From contig JBPCPI010000032.1 of assembly GCA_050999295.1 (NCBI GenBank), forward strand, positions 1 to 29,991: a stretch of 29,991 bases of DNA, read 5' to 3'. Below are positions 1 through 8,040 of the stretch, in pieces (within the stretch, counting starts at the first letter, position 1; each line of letters begins with the position of its first letter). Made by a program: the position numbers and the translations under genes. The DNA comes from JACCQS01 sp050999295. GTDB lineage: Bacteria; Actinomycetota; Actinomycetes; Mycobacteriales; Geodermatophilaceae. Below the pieces are notes generated by a model. The model searched no databases. It was not told where the DNA came from and was given only the letters and a program-made list of their open reading frames with translations.

Positions 1-179
1 CAGTCAGAACCCGAGGCCGTTGGGCTGCCGTCGGAGTTGGCGCGGTTGCTTCGCGGATGGCCCATCATGTTCCGGATCAACCAGGTCGTGGCGGTCACCG
101 CCAGCACCAGTAGCGCGACGAGCAACATGGTGGCCAGCACCGCATAAACGCTGAACCCATTCATCTCGTGACCCATCAT
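1..179 (-). CDS. Met/His-rich single-pass membrane microprotein (partial, runs off left edge)
   Basis: Reading left from the ATG at 179 gives an open frame to the window edge, at least 59 residues, starting MMGHEMNGFSVYAVLATMLL. A ribosome site (AAGGGGA) lies about 7 bases upstream of the start. The visible protein has one hydrophobic segment (about residues 10-36). It is bracketed by MMGHEM before and NMMGHP after, and followed by a polar Ser/Asn/Gly tail. Met/His clusters next to a membrane helix would suit Cu(I) binding, and the next gene downstream in the window is a copper ATPase. The function is inferred only from context. A longer overlapping frame on this strand is a shadow without a ribosome site. 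Confidence 0.6.
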   Translation of the reverse strand, partial: MMGHEMNGFSVYAVLATMLLVALLVLAVTATTWLIRNMMGHPRSNRANSDGSPTASGSD

Positions 180-311
180 CGTGGCTTCCCCTTAATCTTT
201 CGGCGACCACGTTGGCCGATTCGGCAAACAGCGCCATCTCGGTGTCTGATCGACCTGGCGCGGCTTGTGCTCGGCTCGGACAGCAGCTCCGCCTCAACTA
301 GAACAGATAGT

Positions 312-331
312 AGCCCGTCAGAAGACGGGCT
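312..331 (-). terminator. Probable intrinsic terminator of the csoR-copA operon
   Basis: A perfect 8-bp inverted repeat, AGCCCGTC / GACGGGCT, with a 4-base loop begins 28 bases beyond the copA stop codon. On the minus strand it is followed by a moderately T-rich stretch (ACTATCTGTTC). It would stop transcription before the microprotein gene at the left edge. Confidence 0.7.
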
Positions 332-358
332 GAGCGGCGGTGACCACCAGCGCCGGGG

Positions 359-2578
359 CTACCGCTTCTCGCCGAAGCGCAGCAACCGCAATGAGTTGGC
401 CACAACGCTGACCGAGGAGAAGCCCATCGCCGCCCCGGCGAAGATCGGGTTGAGCAGCCCTAGCGCGGCTAGTGGGATCAGCGCCACGTTGTAAGCGAAC
501 GCCCAGCCCAGGTTCTGCAGGATCGTCCGGTAGGTCTGCCGGGACAATCGAATCGCGGTCGGAACCCCGGAGAGTTCGCCGCGCATCAACGTCAGGTCCG
601 AGGACTCGATCGCGACATCGGTGCCGGTGCCGATCGCGATTCCCAGGTCGGCGGCCACCAGGGCCGGTGCGTCGTTGACCCCGTCGCCGACCATCGCGAC
701 GACCTCCCCGGCGCCCTGCAGTCGGGTCACCTCGGACTGTTTGTCCGCCGGCAGCACCTCGGCTAGCACGGTGTCGATGCCCACCCGGTCGGCGATGGCC
801 GCTGCGGTGCGCGCGTTATCACCGGTGATCATGGCGACCTTCAGGCCCATCCGGTGCAACTGCGCGATGGTCTCCGCGGCGCCGTCCTTGACCGTGTCCG
901 CCACCGCCAGGACCCCGCGGACCTGCCCGTCCCAGCCGGCGAAGACCGCAGTCCGGCCCTGGGACTCCAGGCGTTCGGTCGCGGCGGCGAGTGGTTCGGA
1001 CAGCGAGAGCCCGGCTTCGGCGGCCAGCTTGCGCCGGCCGACCCATACCGTGGCTCCCTCCACCTCGGCCCGCACCCCGTGCCCGGTGACTGCTGCGAAA
1101 CCGCTGACTGGCGGCAGCGCACCAAACCGGCTCTGCCCCGCGGCGGGGATCGCCGCCCCGATCGGATGCTCACTGTCGGCCTCGACCGCACTGGCGCGGC
1201 GCAACAAGTCGTCCTCGTCGGTGCCATCCTCGGCGATGACGTCGGTCAGAGCCATCTCACCGCGGGTCAGCGTGCCGGTCTTGTCGAAGACCACGGTGGT
1301 GATCTTCCGGGTGCGCTCCAACACCTCCACACCTTTGATCAGGATTCCGAGGCTCGCGCCACGCCCGGTCCCGACCATGATCGCGACCGGGGTGGCCAGA
1401 CCGAGTGCGCAGGGGCAGGCCACGATGAGTACGGCGACCCCGGCGATCAGCCCGGCAGTCGGGTCGCCGACCAATAGCCACCAAGCGGTGAACGTGGCCA
1501 CGGCGATCAGGATCACGATGGGCACGAAGACGGCCGAGACTCGGTCGGCCAGTCGCTGGGCCGGGCCCTTGCCCGCCTGCGCGGCCGAGACCAGAGACAC
1601 GATCTGGGCGAGCGCGGTGTCCAAGCCGACGGCGGTGGCCCGCACGGTCAGCACCCCGCTGGTATTCACCGTCGCGCCGGCCACCGCAGCGCCGACGGCC
1701 TTGTCCACCGGCAAGGACTCGCCGGTCAGCATGGACTCGTCCACAGCACTGGCTCCGTCGACGACCTCGCCATCGGTGGGGATCTTCTCCCCCGGACGGA
1801 TCCGCATCAGCTCCCCGACCCGGACCTCCTCGGCGGGGACCATCACTTCGATCCCGTCCCGGATCACGCGGGCCTGTTTCGCGCCCAACTCCAGCAGAGC
1901 CCGGATAGCCTTACCGGCGCGCCGCCGTGCCCGAACCTCGAAGTAGCGCCCCAGAACGAGGAACGCGATCAGCAACGCGGCCGTCTCGAAGTACAACTCG
2001 GTGCGGCCACGCAGCAACTCGACCAGCGAGAAGGTGTAGGCCGCCAGGGTGCCGAGCGCGATCAACGTGTCCATGTTCGCGGTGAACCGCCGGGCCCGCC
2101 GCGCCGCCTCCCGCAGGAACGGCCATGCAACGACGAACTGCACCGGGGTGGCCAGCGCCAGCTGTGCCCACGGCGACCACGCCTGCTCTGCCGCAGGCAC
2201 CCAGAACGCGAGGATCATCGTGGCCAGGCCCAGCGGCCAGGCCGCGATCACTCGCCGCAACCAGGACCGCTGCGCGATAGCCTCCTCGTCCTCTGCCGGG
2301 TCACTCTCGTCTGCGATGGGCAGCGGTCGGTCCAGGATCAGCTGGTAGCCAGCTTTATCCACTGCCGACCGCAACACATCGGGATCGGCCGGCGGCTCGG
2401 CCAGCACGAGGTGGGCGGTCGCGGTAGCGAAGTTAACCTCCGCGTGCGCCACACCCGGCTGCTTGCCCAGGGTGCGCTGCACCCGGTTGGCGCACGACGC
2501 GCAGGTCATACCGCGCACGGCGAGGTCCCACGTCGCCCCGTCGTGGACGATGGGCTTGGCGGTGTCGGTCTCAGGCAC
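359..2578 (-). CDS. copA: Copper-exporting P1B-type ATPase CopA
   Basis: A 739-residue inner-membrane ATPase that pumps Cu(I) out of the cytoplasm. It has one N-terminal heavy-metal domain with GMTCASC (residues 23-29). The P-type core is complete: TGES (285-288), the membrane metal motif CPC (388-390), the phosphorylated Asp in DKTGT (D432), the P1B hallmark HP (H471-P472) and GDGVND (631-636). Late-membrane YN (696-697) and the M718...SS residues are those typical of Cu(I) rather than Zn/Cd pumps. The GTG start at 2578 overlaps the end of csoR by 8 bases and has GGGAG about 7 bases upstream, so the two genes are translationally coupled and under CsoR control. A hairpin terminator follows. 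Specificity for Cu(I) (or Ag(I)) is strong from family knowledge. Confidence 0.96.
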   Translation of the reverse strand: MPETDTAKPIVHDGATWDLAVRGMTCASCANRVQRTLGKQPGVAHAEVNFATATAHLVLAEPPADPDVLRSAVDKAGYQLILDRPLPIADESDPAEDEEAIAQRSWLRRVIAAWPLGLATMILAFWVPAAEQAWSPWAQLALATPVQFVVAWPFLREAARRARRFTANMDTLIALGTLAAYTFSLVELLRGRTELYFETAALLIAFLVLGRYFEVRARRRAGKAIRALLELGAKQARVIRDGIEVMVPAEEVRVGELMRIRPGEKIPTDGEVVDGASAVDESMLTGESLPVDKAVGAAVAGATVNTSGVLTVRATAVGLDTALAQIVSLVSAAQAGKGPAQRLADRVSAVFVPIVILIAVATFTAWWLLVGDPTAGLIAGVAVLIVACPCALGLATPVAIMVGTGRGASLGILIKGVEVLERTRKITTVVFDKTGTLTRGEMALTDVIAEDGTDEDDLLRRASAVEADSEHPIGAAIPAAGQSRFGALPPVSGFAAVTGHGVRAEVEGATVWVGRRKLAAEAGLSLSEPLAAATERLESQGRTAVFAGWDGQVRGVLAVADTVKDGAAETIAQLHRMGLKVAMITGDNARTAAAIADRVGIDTVLAEVLPADKQSEVTRLQGAGEVVAMVGDGVNDAPALVAADLGIAIGTGTDVAIESSDLTLMRGELSGVPTAIRLSRQTYRTILQNLGWAFAYNVALIPLAALGLLNPIFAGAAMGFSSVSVVANSLRLLRFGEKR

Positions 2579-2903
2579 CGGACACTCCCGCGGTCTCGGT
2601 CCCGGACATCTCCGGCTCCGGTAGCTGCGCGGGACGGAAGACGTGCTTGTCGAACTTCAACGTCTCCATCAGCTCGTCGACAATCTGCGAGGTGCGGCCC
2701 TCCCGCATCGCCTTGGCGACGCAGGTCTCCAGGTGCCGGCGCAGCATGATCCGACTCGCACCCTCCAGCAGTCCCTGTACCGCCGAGAGCTGCTTCATCA
2801 CGTCCGGGCAGTACGCGTCGTCCTCGATGATCGCGACAATGCCGCTCATGTGCCCGCGCGCCGTCTTCAGCCTGTTGATCACGGCTGCCTGGTGGGTGTC
2901 CAT
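2571..2903 (-). CDS. csoR: Copper-sensing repressor CsoR
   Basis: A 110-residue DUF156/CsoR-family all-helical repressor that releases DNA when Cu(I) binds. The three ligands are present with canonical spacing: C32 (in YCPDV), H57 and C61 (RRHLETC). The ATG at 2903 is preceded by AGGA at 8 bases. The upstream ribosome site lies inside a strong palindrome, a probable CsoR operator. It is the first gene of a csoR-copA operon and overlaps copA by 8 bases. The C-terminal tail after about residue 90 is Pro/Glu-rich and not conserved. This is a normal CsoR, in contrast with the second family member at 8041. Confidence 0.95.
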   Translation of the reverse strand: MDTHQAAVINRLKTARGHMSGIVAIIEDDAYCPDVMKQLSAVQGLLEGASRIMLRRHLETCVAKAMREGRTSQIVDELMETLKFDKHVFRPAQLPEPEMSGTETAGVSGA

Positions 2904-2909
2904 GCGGTC

Positions 2910-2938
2910 ATCCTACCCCACCCCCGGTGGGGTGGGAT
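2910..2938. promoter_or_regulatory. CsoR operator palindrome in the csoR / copCD divergent region
   Basis: ACCCCACC-CCC-GGTGGGGT is a perfect 8-bp inverted repeat (2915-2933). It extends to 13-bp arms with one mismatch (2910-2922 / 2926-2938). G/C tracts flanked by A/T match the known CsoR operator style. It lies 7 bases upstream of the csoR start and overlaps the csoR ribosome site. It also lies about 130 bases upstream of the divergent CopC-D gene, so it could control both directions. Confidence 0.75.
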
Positions 2939-3069
2939 CATCCGGTACCTTCTGCTCATGTTCTTTCCTGCACCCGGACCCGGACCCGCACCCCGCCGCG
3001 ACGGGCTCGAGGTCGCGGCGAGACGCCTCTTGACGCGATCATCGTCGGCATCCCCAGTTACCTGAGGCC

Positions 3070-4983
3070 ATGCGCCACCATGCGGCCGCCCGGCTGAGCA
3101 TCCTCCTGTTGGGGGTGGTCGGCGCCCTACTCGCCTGGGCGGCACCGGCCAGCGCACACCCGTTCGTGCTGTTCACCACGCCGACTGCCGACTCCGCCGT
3201 GGCCGAGTCACCGTCATCGGTGGAGCTGGTTTTCAACGAACCAGTGAGCGTGGGCGCAGACGCGCTCGTCATCGCCGACGAACAAGGCCGCCCGGTCCGG
3301 GTTGGACCCGCCGCCGCAGCGGGTGAGGACCGGGTGGTGACCGCCTCGATACTCGAGCGGCTCCCGCCCGGGAGCTATACCGTGCGTTGGCGGGTCACCG
3401 GTGAGGACGGCGACCTGGTGGAGAGCGAGTTCCGCTTCGCGGTCGGCGCCGGCCTGACCGAGCTCGGCGGCACCTCGGGGGGCGCCGGGGTTTCCTGGCT
3501 GCCGGCGGGGTTGCGCTTCGTGCTGTTCGCCGGGCTCGCCGTCGCCTTCGGCGGCATCGTGGCCCGGCGCAGCATCGCCGTACCGCTGGCCGAAAACCCG
3601 GCGTTGCGGCCGGTGCGGTCCTGGTCGGGGATCGGTGCGCTCGCCGGGCTCGCGGCGGTGCTCGGACTGGCCGTACCCCTGATCGTTGACACCGGCCTCG
3701 ACCTGCGGGCCGAGCGACCAGGAAGGGTACTCCTGGTCGAGGCGGCTGGCTTTGCCGCCGCGGCGCTTCTGCTGTGGGGGGGACGGCACCGCTGGGCCGC
3801 GATCTCGCTAGCGGTAGTGATCGTCGCCGAGGGCGTGCGTTCCCACGCCGGGGTCGCCGAGCCGATCTGGGGGGTGCTGCTCACCGCCGTGCACCTCGCC
3901 GCCGCCGCGGCGTGGTCAGGAGCACTGCTGCACATCGTGCGCACCGCCGCCGCGTGGCGGGCGCACCGCCCGGCGCTACGCTGGGTGATCTCCGAGTACG
4001 CCGGGACCGCACTGTGGCTGTTCCTCACCGTGGTTGCCACCGGCACGATCAGCGCGCTGTTGCTGGTGCCCGCCGACACCGTCACCACGACCGCCTACGG
4101 CCGGGTCTTGCTGGTCAAGATCTCGCTGGTGGCCGTGGCGGCGGTGCTCGCGTTGACCGCGCGGCTGACCCTGGGCCGGCACGACAATCTGCTCGGCCGG
4201 GTCCGCCGGCTGGCCCGCACCGAGACCGTCGTGCTGGCCGCGGTCCTGGGGATGGCCGCGACGCTGGTATCGACCCCGCTCGCCGGCCAAGACCAGCTAG
4301 CACCACCGCCACCCGCGGTCGGCGCGGTCATGCCGTTGGGCACCCTCGCCGGCCAGATCGGAGTCAACGTCGCTGCCAGCCAGGGCCAACTCGTCGTGCG
4401 CCTGACCACCCCACGCCGCAGGAACTACTACGAGCCCGATGAAGGTCAGGACTACCAGTTATCCGGCCGGCTCTCCCCGACGGGAGTTCCAGTCGAGGAC
4501 CTCGACTTCCGGCCCTGCGGCCCAGGGTGCTTCGTCGCCGCCACCTCCTGGCCGAGTGGCGAGAACATCCTGACGCTGCGTGCCGGCGCGCCCGGGTGGC
4601 GCGGCGGGGACGTTGCTCTGATCGTCCCCTGGCCTGTCACACCTGCCGCCGACCTGCTCGCCCGCACCGTGGCGACCATGCAACAGGCCGACCCGTTCAC
4701 CATCTACGAGACCGTCACCAGCGACGGAGCCGCCGCACTGCCCGAACCCCAGGCGATCCCGATGACCGGTCCCGCGTTCCTCGCCGGTGAGCCCTACGGG
4801 AGTGGCGTCGCACCGATCGCGGTCCGCTTCGACCGCGGAGGCGCCGTCCGGTTGTCGGTGGCATTCCCGGCCGACGGCCGGACCGCCGAACTCGTCTTAG
4901 ACGAGCAGGGCCGGATCGCCGAGGAAACCCTCACCGACCCCAAGCACCTCATACTGCGGCGCTTCGTCTACTCCGGCCCATGA
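3070..4983 (+). CDS. CopC-CopD fusion copper-resistance membrane protein
   Basis: 637 residues. A signal peptide (1-29, ending PASA) would be cleaved before H30, giving the N-terminal His used as a Cu(II) ligand in CopC. A CopC beta-sandwich follows (about 30-127). Next comes a CopD membrane domain with several helices (about 145-405), then a roughly 230-residue extracytoplasmic C-terminal domain typical of actinobacterial CopCD proteins. In CopC the second metal-site motif is usually DGH or DxH. Here the aligned segment reads EDGDLVES, so the His appears replaced by Asp. The protein probably handles copper outside the membrane or imports it. Divergent from csoR; overlaps the next gene by ATGA. 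GAGG lies only 2-3 bases before the ATG, so the exact start is less certain. Confidence 0.88.
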   Translation: MRHHAAARLSILLLGVVGALLAWAAPASAHPFVLFTTPTADSAVAESPSSVELVFNEPVSVGADALVIADEQGRPVRVGPAAAAGEDRVVTASILERLPPGSYTVRWRVTGEDGDLVESEFRFAVGAGLTELGGTSGGAGVSWLPAGLRFVLFAGLAVAFGGIVARRSIAVPLAENPALRPVRSWSGIGALAGLAAVLGLAVPLIVDTGLDLRAERPGRVLLVEAAGFAAAALLLWGGRHRWAAISLAVVIVAEGVRSHAGVAEPIWGVLLTAVHLAAAAAWSGALLHIVRTAAAWRAHRPALRWVISEYAGTALWLFLTVVATGTISALLLVPADTVTTTAYGRVLLVKISLVAVAAVLALTARLTLGRHDNLLGRVRRLARTETVVLAAVLGMAATLVSTPLAGQDQLAPPPPAVGAVMPLGTLAGQIGVNVAASQGQLVVRLTTPRRRNYYEPDEGQDYQLSGRLSPTGVPVEDLDFRPCGPGCFVAATSWPSGENILTLRAGAPGWRGGDVALIVPWPVTPAADLLARTVATMQQADPFTIYETVTSDGAAALPEPQAIPMTGPAFLAGEPYGSGVAPIAVRFDRGGAVRLSVAFPADGRTAELVLDEQGRIAEETLTDPKHLILRRFVYSGP

Positions 4984-6188
4984 GCCTGCGGGCCGTCTTC
5001 GCCCGTACCGGCTATCGGCGGTTGTGGATTGCCCGCACCGCCTCGCAGTGCGGCGATGTGTTCGCCTCGGTCGCGCTCATACTGCTGGTCTTCGACCTGA
5101 CCGGGTCCGCACTCGGGGTCAGCGCGGTCATCCTCGCCGAGATCCTGCCGGTGCTGCTGTTCGCGCCGCTGGCCGGGACACTGGTCGACCGCCTCCCACG
5201 GGTGCGAGTCATGGTCGTCGCGGATCTGCTGCGCGCGGTACTGGCGATCACGCTGCTGTTCCTTGCCGAAAATATCGCGGCTGTGTACGTGATCGCGTTC
5301 GGGCTCTCGGTCGGCGCGGTGCTGTTCAACCCCGCCGCCAACAGCACCCTGCCCGCACTGGTCAACGACGACGAACTCATCGCGGCCAACAGCGGCATCT
5401 GGACCGCGGCAGTGTTGGCCCAGATCGCCCTGGCACCCGCCGCCGGATTGCTCTACGCCGCCCTCGGCGCCGGCCCAGCATTCGGTGTCAACGCCGCAAG
5501 CTTCCTGATCAGCGCCGCCGTCCTGACCCGGCTCCGGATCCCTACGCACCCCGCCCCTACTGCCCGACGAGGATGGTTCGCCGATGCAATCGCCGGAGCT
5601 CGACTGGTCACCGGAGACAGATTGCTGCGTTCCCTGGCCGCAGGGCAACTGCTCGCCGCTCTATCCGCCGGCGCCACCAGCGCCTTACTCGTCATCCTGG
5701 CCCGCGAGCACCTGCAACTCGAGCCCAGCGGTTACGGCCTGCTGCTGGCCGCGATCGGCGTCGGCGCAGTCCTCGGGCCCCTGCTGCTGACCCGGCTGGT
5801 CACCGACCCGCGACGCCCCGCCTTCGTCTTCGGCCCCTACCTGCTACGGGGGATAGTCGACCTCGTTCTGGCCACCGCCACTGCGCTGCCCATCGCCCTG
5901 GTCGCACTTGCCGGCTACGGCTTGGGCACCTCCACCGGCGCGGTCACGTTCAACTCACTGCTGCAAAGCCACACCCCCGAGGCCGCCCGTGGGCGGGTCT
6001 TCGCCGGCTTCGACATGCTCTGGCAACTCGGCCGGCTGCTGTCCCTACTCTCCGGCGGCGCACTCGCCGCAGCCGTCGGCATCCAGGCAGTCTACTACCT
6101 CGGTGGCGCGCTCCTGATCCTCGCAGCTGCTATTGGGTGGAGCGGCGCGCGCGACGTCGAGGCGGATCGGCGCGTGCCGAAGCCATGA
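4980..6188 (+). CDS. MFS transporter (MFS_3 / enterobactin-exporter-like)
   Basis: A 402-residue polytopic membrane protein with about 10-12 hydrophobic helices. The N-terminus (RAVFARTGYRRLWIARTAS) and the loop GTLVDRLPRVRVMVVAD (MFS motif A region) place it with drug and siderophore exporters of the MFS_3 group. The start ATG overlaps the stop of the CopC-D gene (ATGA), so the two are translationally coupled and likely co-regulated by copper. The substrate cannot be read from sequence. Export of a metal, metallophore or toxic organic compound is possible. The 3' end converges with the flavoprotein gene across an inverted repeat. Confidence 0.85.
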   Translation: MSLRAVFARTGYRRLWIARTASQCGDVFASVALILLVFDLTGSALGVSAVILAEILPVLLFAPLAGTLVDRLPRVRVMVVADLLRAVLAITLLFLAENIAAVYVIAFGLSVGAVLFNPAANSTLPALVNDDELIAANSGIWTAAVLAQIALAPAAGLLYAALGAGPAFGVNAASFLISAAVLTRLRIPTHPAPTARRGWFADAIAGARLVTGDRLLRSLAAGQLLAALSAGATSALLVILAREHLQLEPSGYGLLLAAIGVGAVLGPLLLTRLVTDPRRPAFVFGPYLLRGIVDLVLATATALPIALVALAGYGLGTSTGAVTFNSLLQSHTPEAARGRVFAGFDMLWQLGRLLSLLSGGALAAAVGIQAVYYLGGALLILAAAIGWSGARDVEADRRVPKP

Positions 6189-6200
6189 CCAGGGGAACGT

Positions 6201-6264
6201 CATACCTGCGGGGACCCTCGCCCGTAGCTCGTATCAACCGCCCGCAAGCGGATCCGCAGGTATG
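6201..6264. terminator. Inverted repeat between convergent genes, possible bidirectional terminator
   Basis: CATACCTGCGG (6201-6211) is the exact reverse complement of CCGCAGGTATG (6254-6264), with a 42-base loop. It occupies the short space between the MFS gene and the flavoprotein gene, which are transcribed toward each other. The loop is long and has no T-run, so the terminator role is only inferred. Confidence 0.45.
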
Positions 6265-6296
6265 CCGCGAACACTCGCCCCCGGCGGTCAATGCAG

Positions 6297-7397
6297 TCAC
6301 CCGTGAAGCCGTGCGACAAGGTCGCGGGCGTCTCGATCGACACCATCCACGAGCGAAGAATTGAGTCTGGTCTGCCAGGGCAGGCCCATCCAGTGCAGCC
6401 CAGGTACAGGTGACGCGCCGCGGTGATGGATCGGCAAACCGTCGGCGTCGAGTGCCGCTGACAGCTGCACCCACTCGTAGTCCGGACGGAATCCGGTGCA
6501 CCAGAGCACGGCCGAGGTCGTGATGCGGCTGCCGTCCTGCAACGTCAATGTGTCGCCGTTGCCTGCGGTCACCCTGTGTGGCAGCAGCTTGATCTGTCCG
6601 GAGTTGACACGGTAGGCGAGTTCACGACCGATGATCGGGTCGCCGCGTCCGCGGATGTAGCGGGACACGCGGGCGTCGGATTTGGCGGCGAGGGTGCCTG
6701 TGCGGCGCAGCCATCGATAGAGGCCGACACCGGCGATCACCTGCGGGAGGAACCAGGGTCGCCGAGGGCTGGCCATGGTGACCCGGTGGGTGGGCGCGAG
6801 CTCGCAGGCCAACTGCGCGGCGCTGTTGCCCCCGCCGACTACCAGGACGTCGGGCGCGTCGATGTCGGCTGGCCGCCGGTAGTCCATCGAGTGCAACTGG
6901 CCGACGTTGGAGCCCAGACCCGTGGCGGCGTCCGGCACGTAGGCGCCGTGGAAGGGTCCGGTGGCGACCACGACCTGCCGGGCCCGGATCTGACCCTGGC
7001 TGGTGCTGGCCACGAACCCGCGGCCGGAAGCTGCCAGAACCTCGACCCGGGTGTCGAGCTGGATCGGCAAGGCGAAGCGAGCGGCGTAGCTCTGCAGGTA
7101 TGCCGCCACTTCGCTCTTGGACGGATAGTCCCCAGGGCCGGCGGGGAACGGCAGGCCTGGCAGCCGGCTAAATCCCCGAGGGGTGAACAACCTCAGGCTG
7201 TCCCAGCGGTCGGTCCAGCTTTGCCCGAGTTGGCTCGCCCCGTCGACGATGAGAAACGACTGGGCGAAGCGGCGGGTCAGCCAGTACCCGGTTCCCAGGC
7301 CCGCTTGACCGGCTCCGATGACCAGTACGCCGACCTCGCCCCGACCCGCGCGCGTCGCGGCCCGCTGATTGACCGGGGTGCTGTTTACCGCTGTCAC
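6297..7397 (-). CDS. FAD/NADPH-dependent flavoprotein monooxygenase (CzcO/ArsO-like)
   Basis: 366 residues with two Rossmann dinucleotide sites. The N-terminal FAD motif is VLVIGAGQAGLG (24-35) and the central NADPH motif is VVGGGNSAAQLA (186-197). An ATG motif (VVATGPFHG) and the WDSLRLFTP segment are typical of the CzcO/ArsO-like single-component flavin monooxygenases. Such enzymes oxidise sulfur, nitrogen or organic substrates, and some sit in metal or arsenic operons. The GTG start (7397) overlaps the preceding gene by GTGA. It is third in an operon of two membrane microproteins plus this enzyme, divergent from a CsoR-family regulator, so it is likely induced by that regulator's signal. 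The substrate is unknown. Confidence 0.85.
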   Translation of the reverse strand: MTAVNSTPVNQRAATRAGRGEVGVLVIGAGQAGLGTGYWLTRRFAQSFLIVDGASQLGQSWTDRWDSLRLFTPRGFSRLPGLPFPAGPGDYPSKSEVAAYLQSYAARFALPIQLDTRVEVLAASGRGFVASTSQGQIRARQVVVATGPFHGAYVPDAATGLGSNVGQLHSMDYRRPADIDAPDVLVVGGGNSAAQLACELAPTHRVTMASPRRPWFLPQVIAGVGLYRWLRRTGTLAAKSDARVSRYIRGRGDPIIGRELAYRVNSGQIKLLPHRVTAGNGDTLTLQDGSRITTSAVLWCTGFRPDYEWVQLSAALDADGLPIHHRGASPVPGLHWMGLPWQTRLNSSLVDGVDRDARDLVARLHG

Positions 7398-7651
7398 CGA
7401 CGGCTGTGTTCGGCTCCGAGCGCGTGGTCACCGGGTGCTAGCGCTGGGACCGGGTCGTTGTCGGTTTCCGCGCGGAGGCGAGCGAGTTCGGCGCGCGCTT
7501 GGCCCAGGGCCTGGTCGAGTTCGGCAGGACCGCTGGGGCGCCCTGTTGTTGTGTGGGCGCTTTTCGTGCGGCGCATCGGGCGGACGCAGAACAGGTAGGT
7601 CAGAACCACGGCCGCGAGGGCGGTGCCCGCGGGCAGCCAGAGGTCGGTCAC
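7394..7651 (-). CDS. Single-pass membrane microprotein with charged helical tail
   Basis: 85 residues from a GTG at 7651 (V/M-TDLWLPAGTALAAVV...). One transmembrane segment (about 6-24) is followed by a basic RPMRR stop-transfer patch. A charged Ala/Leu-rich stretch (about 43-62, LDQALGQARAELARLRAE) could form a coiled coil. The start overlaps the stop of the upstream microprotein gene (GTGA), and its own stop overlaps the flavoprotein start (GTGA), so three genes are coupled. A longer frame extending upstream to 8014 in the same phase would run through the other microprotein gene and the promoter, so it is rejected. Family not recognised. Confidence 0.7.
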   Translation of the reverse strand: MTDLWLPAGTALAAVVLTYLFCVRPMRRTKSAHTTTGRPSGPAELDQALGQARAELARLRAETDNDPVPALAPGDHALGAEHSRR

Positions 7652-7866
7652 GACCAGGGCTGGTTTGCTGGCTCGGTGCGCCGGTGGTCGTGCTCGGCCT
7701 TCATCTGGTCGATCTGGGCCTGGAGTTGGGTGAGTTCGGCCTGCTTGTTCGCCGCCTCCGCGTCGGTTGGCTGCTGCTTGCTTCCGCCGCGCATCATCAT
7801 CCACATCATCAGTCCCATGCCTACGGGGCAGGCGAGTAGGGCCAGGGAGTAAAAGAGTTGGGACAT
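7648..7866 (-). CDS. Met-rich single-pass membrane microprotein, DUF2933-like
   Basis: 72 residues. A transmembrane segment (4-25) is rich in Met on its distal part (GMGLMMWMMMRGG), followed by a polar helix with coiled-coil character (about 36-62, KQAELTQLQAQIDQMKAE). A strong ribosome site, GGAGGA, lies 8 bases before the ATG. It is the first gene of the three-gene minus-strand unit and starts just beside the divergent CsoR-like operator region. Small proteins of this shape recur in copper or metal operons of actinobacteria. The Met cluster suggests, but does not prove, metal or thioether chemistry at the membrane. Confidence 0.75.
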   Translation of the reverse strand: MSQLFYSLALLACPVGMGLMMWMMMRGGSKQQPTDAEAANKQAELTQLQAQIDQMKAEHDHRRTEPANQPWS

Positions 7867-7909
7867 CGTTCGTTCCTCCGTCGTGTGGGTAAGCTTTACT
7901 ACGATGCAT

Positions 7910-8006
7910 AGTATACGTTAGATCGGGGGTAGCGCGTACCCACGGAGTAATTCGCTTGGTGCGAAGCCAATTCCGCAGCGTGGCAGCCGCTACCCTACGG
8001 GGGTAG
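7910..8006. promoter_or_regulatory. Divergent promoter with two CsoR-type operator palindromes
   Basis: Two inverted repeats share the same half-site. GGGTA-GCGCG-TACCC lies at 7927-7941 and CTACCC-TACGG-GGGTAG at 7990-8006. A candidate minus-strand -10 box (TATACT, 7910-7915) places the first palindrome over its -35/-10 spacer. The second sits 35 bases upstream of the CsoR-like gene on the plus strand. The layout suggests that one regulator represses both the microprotein-flavoprotein operon and itself. Confidence 0.65.
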
Positions 8007-8040
8007 GCACTCAAGTTGACGCGATCTGGAGGAGGCGACA

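Noticed and set aside
4..297. 97-codon minus-strand frame at the left edge
   Set aside because: Different phase from the microprotein starting at 179, which has a ribosome site and a clear membrane helix.
5024..6364. 446-codon open frame overlapping the MFS gene in another phase
   Set aside because: Arg/Pro-rich out-of-frame translation; the MFS frame has clear membrane helices and an ATGA coupling.
7652..8014. N-terminal extension of the 85-residue microprotein to 8014
   Set aside because: It would run through the upstream microprotein gene and the operator region; the GTGA overlap at 7651 gives a better start.
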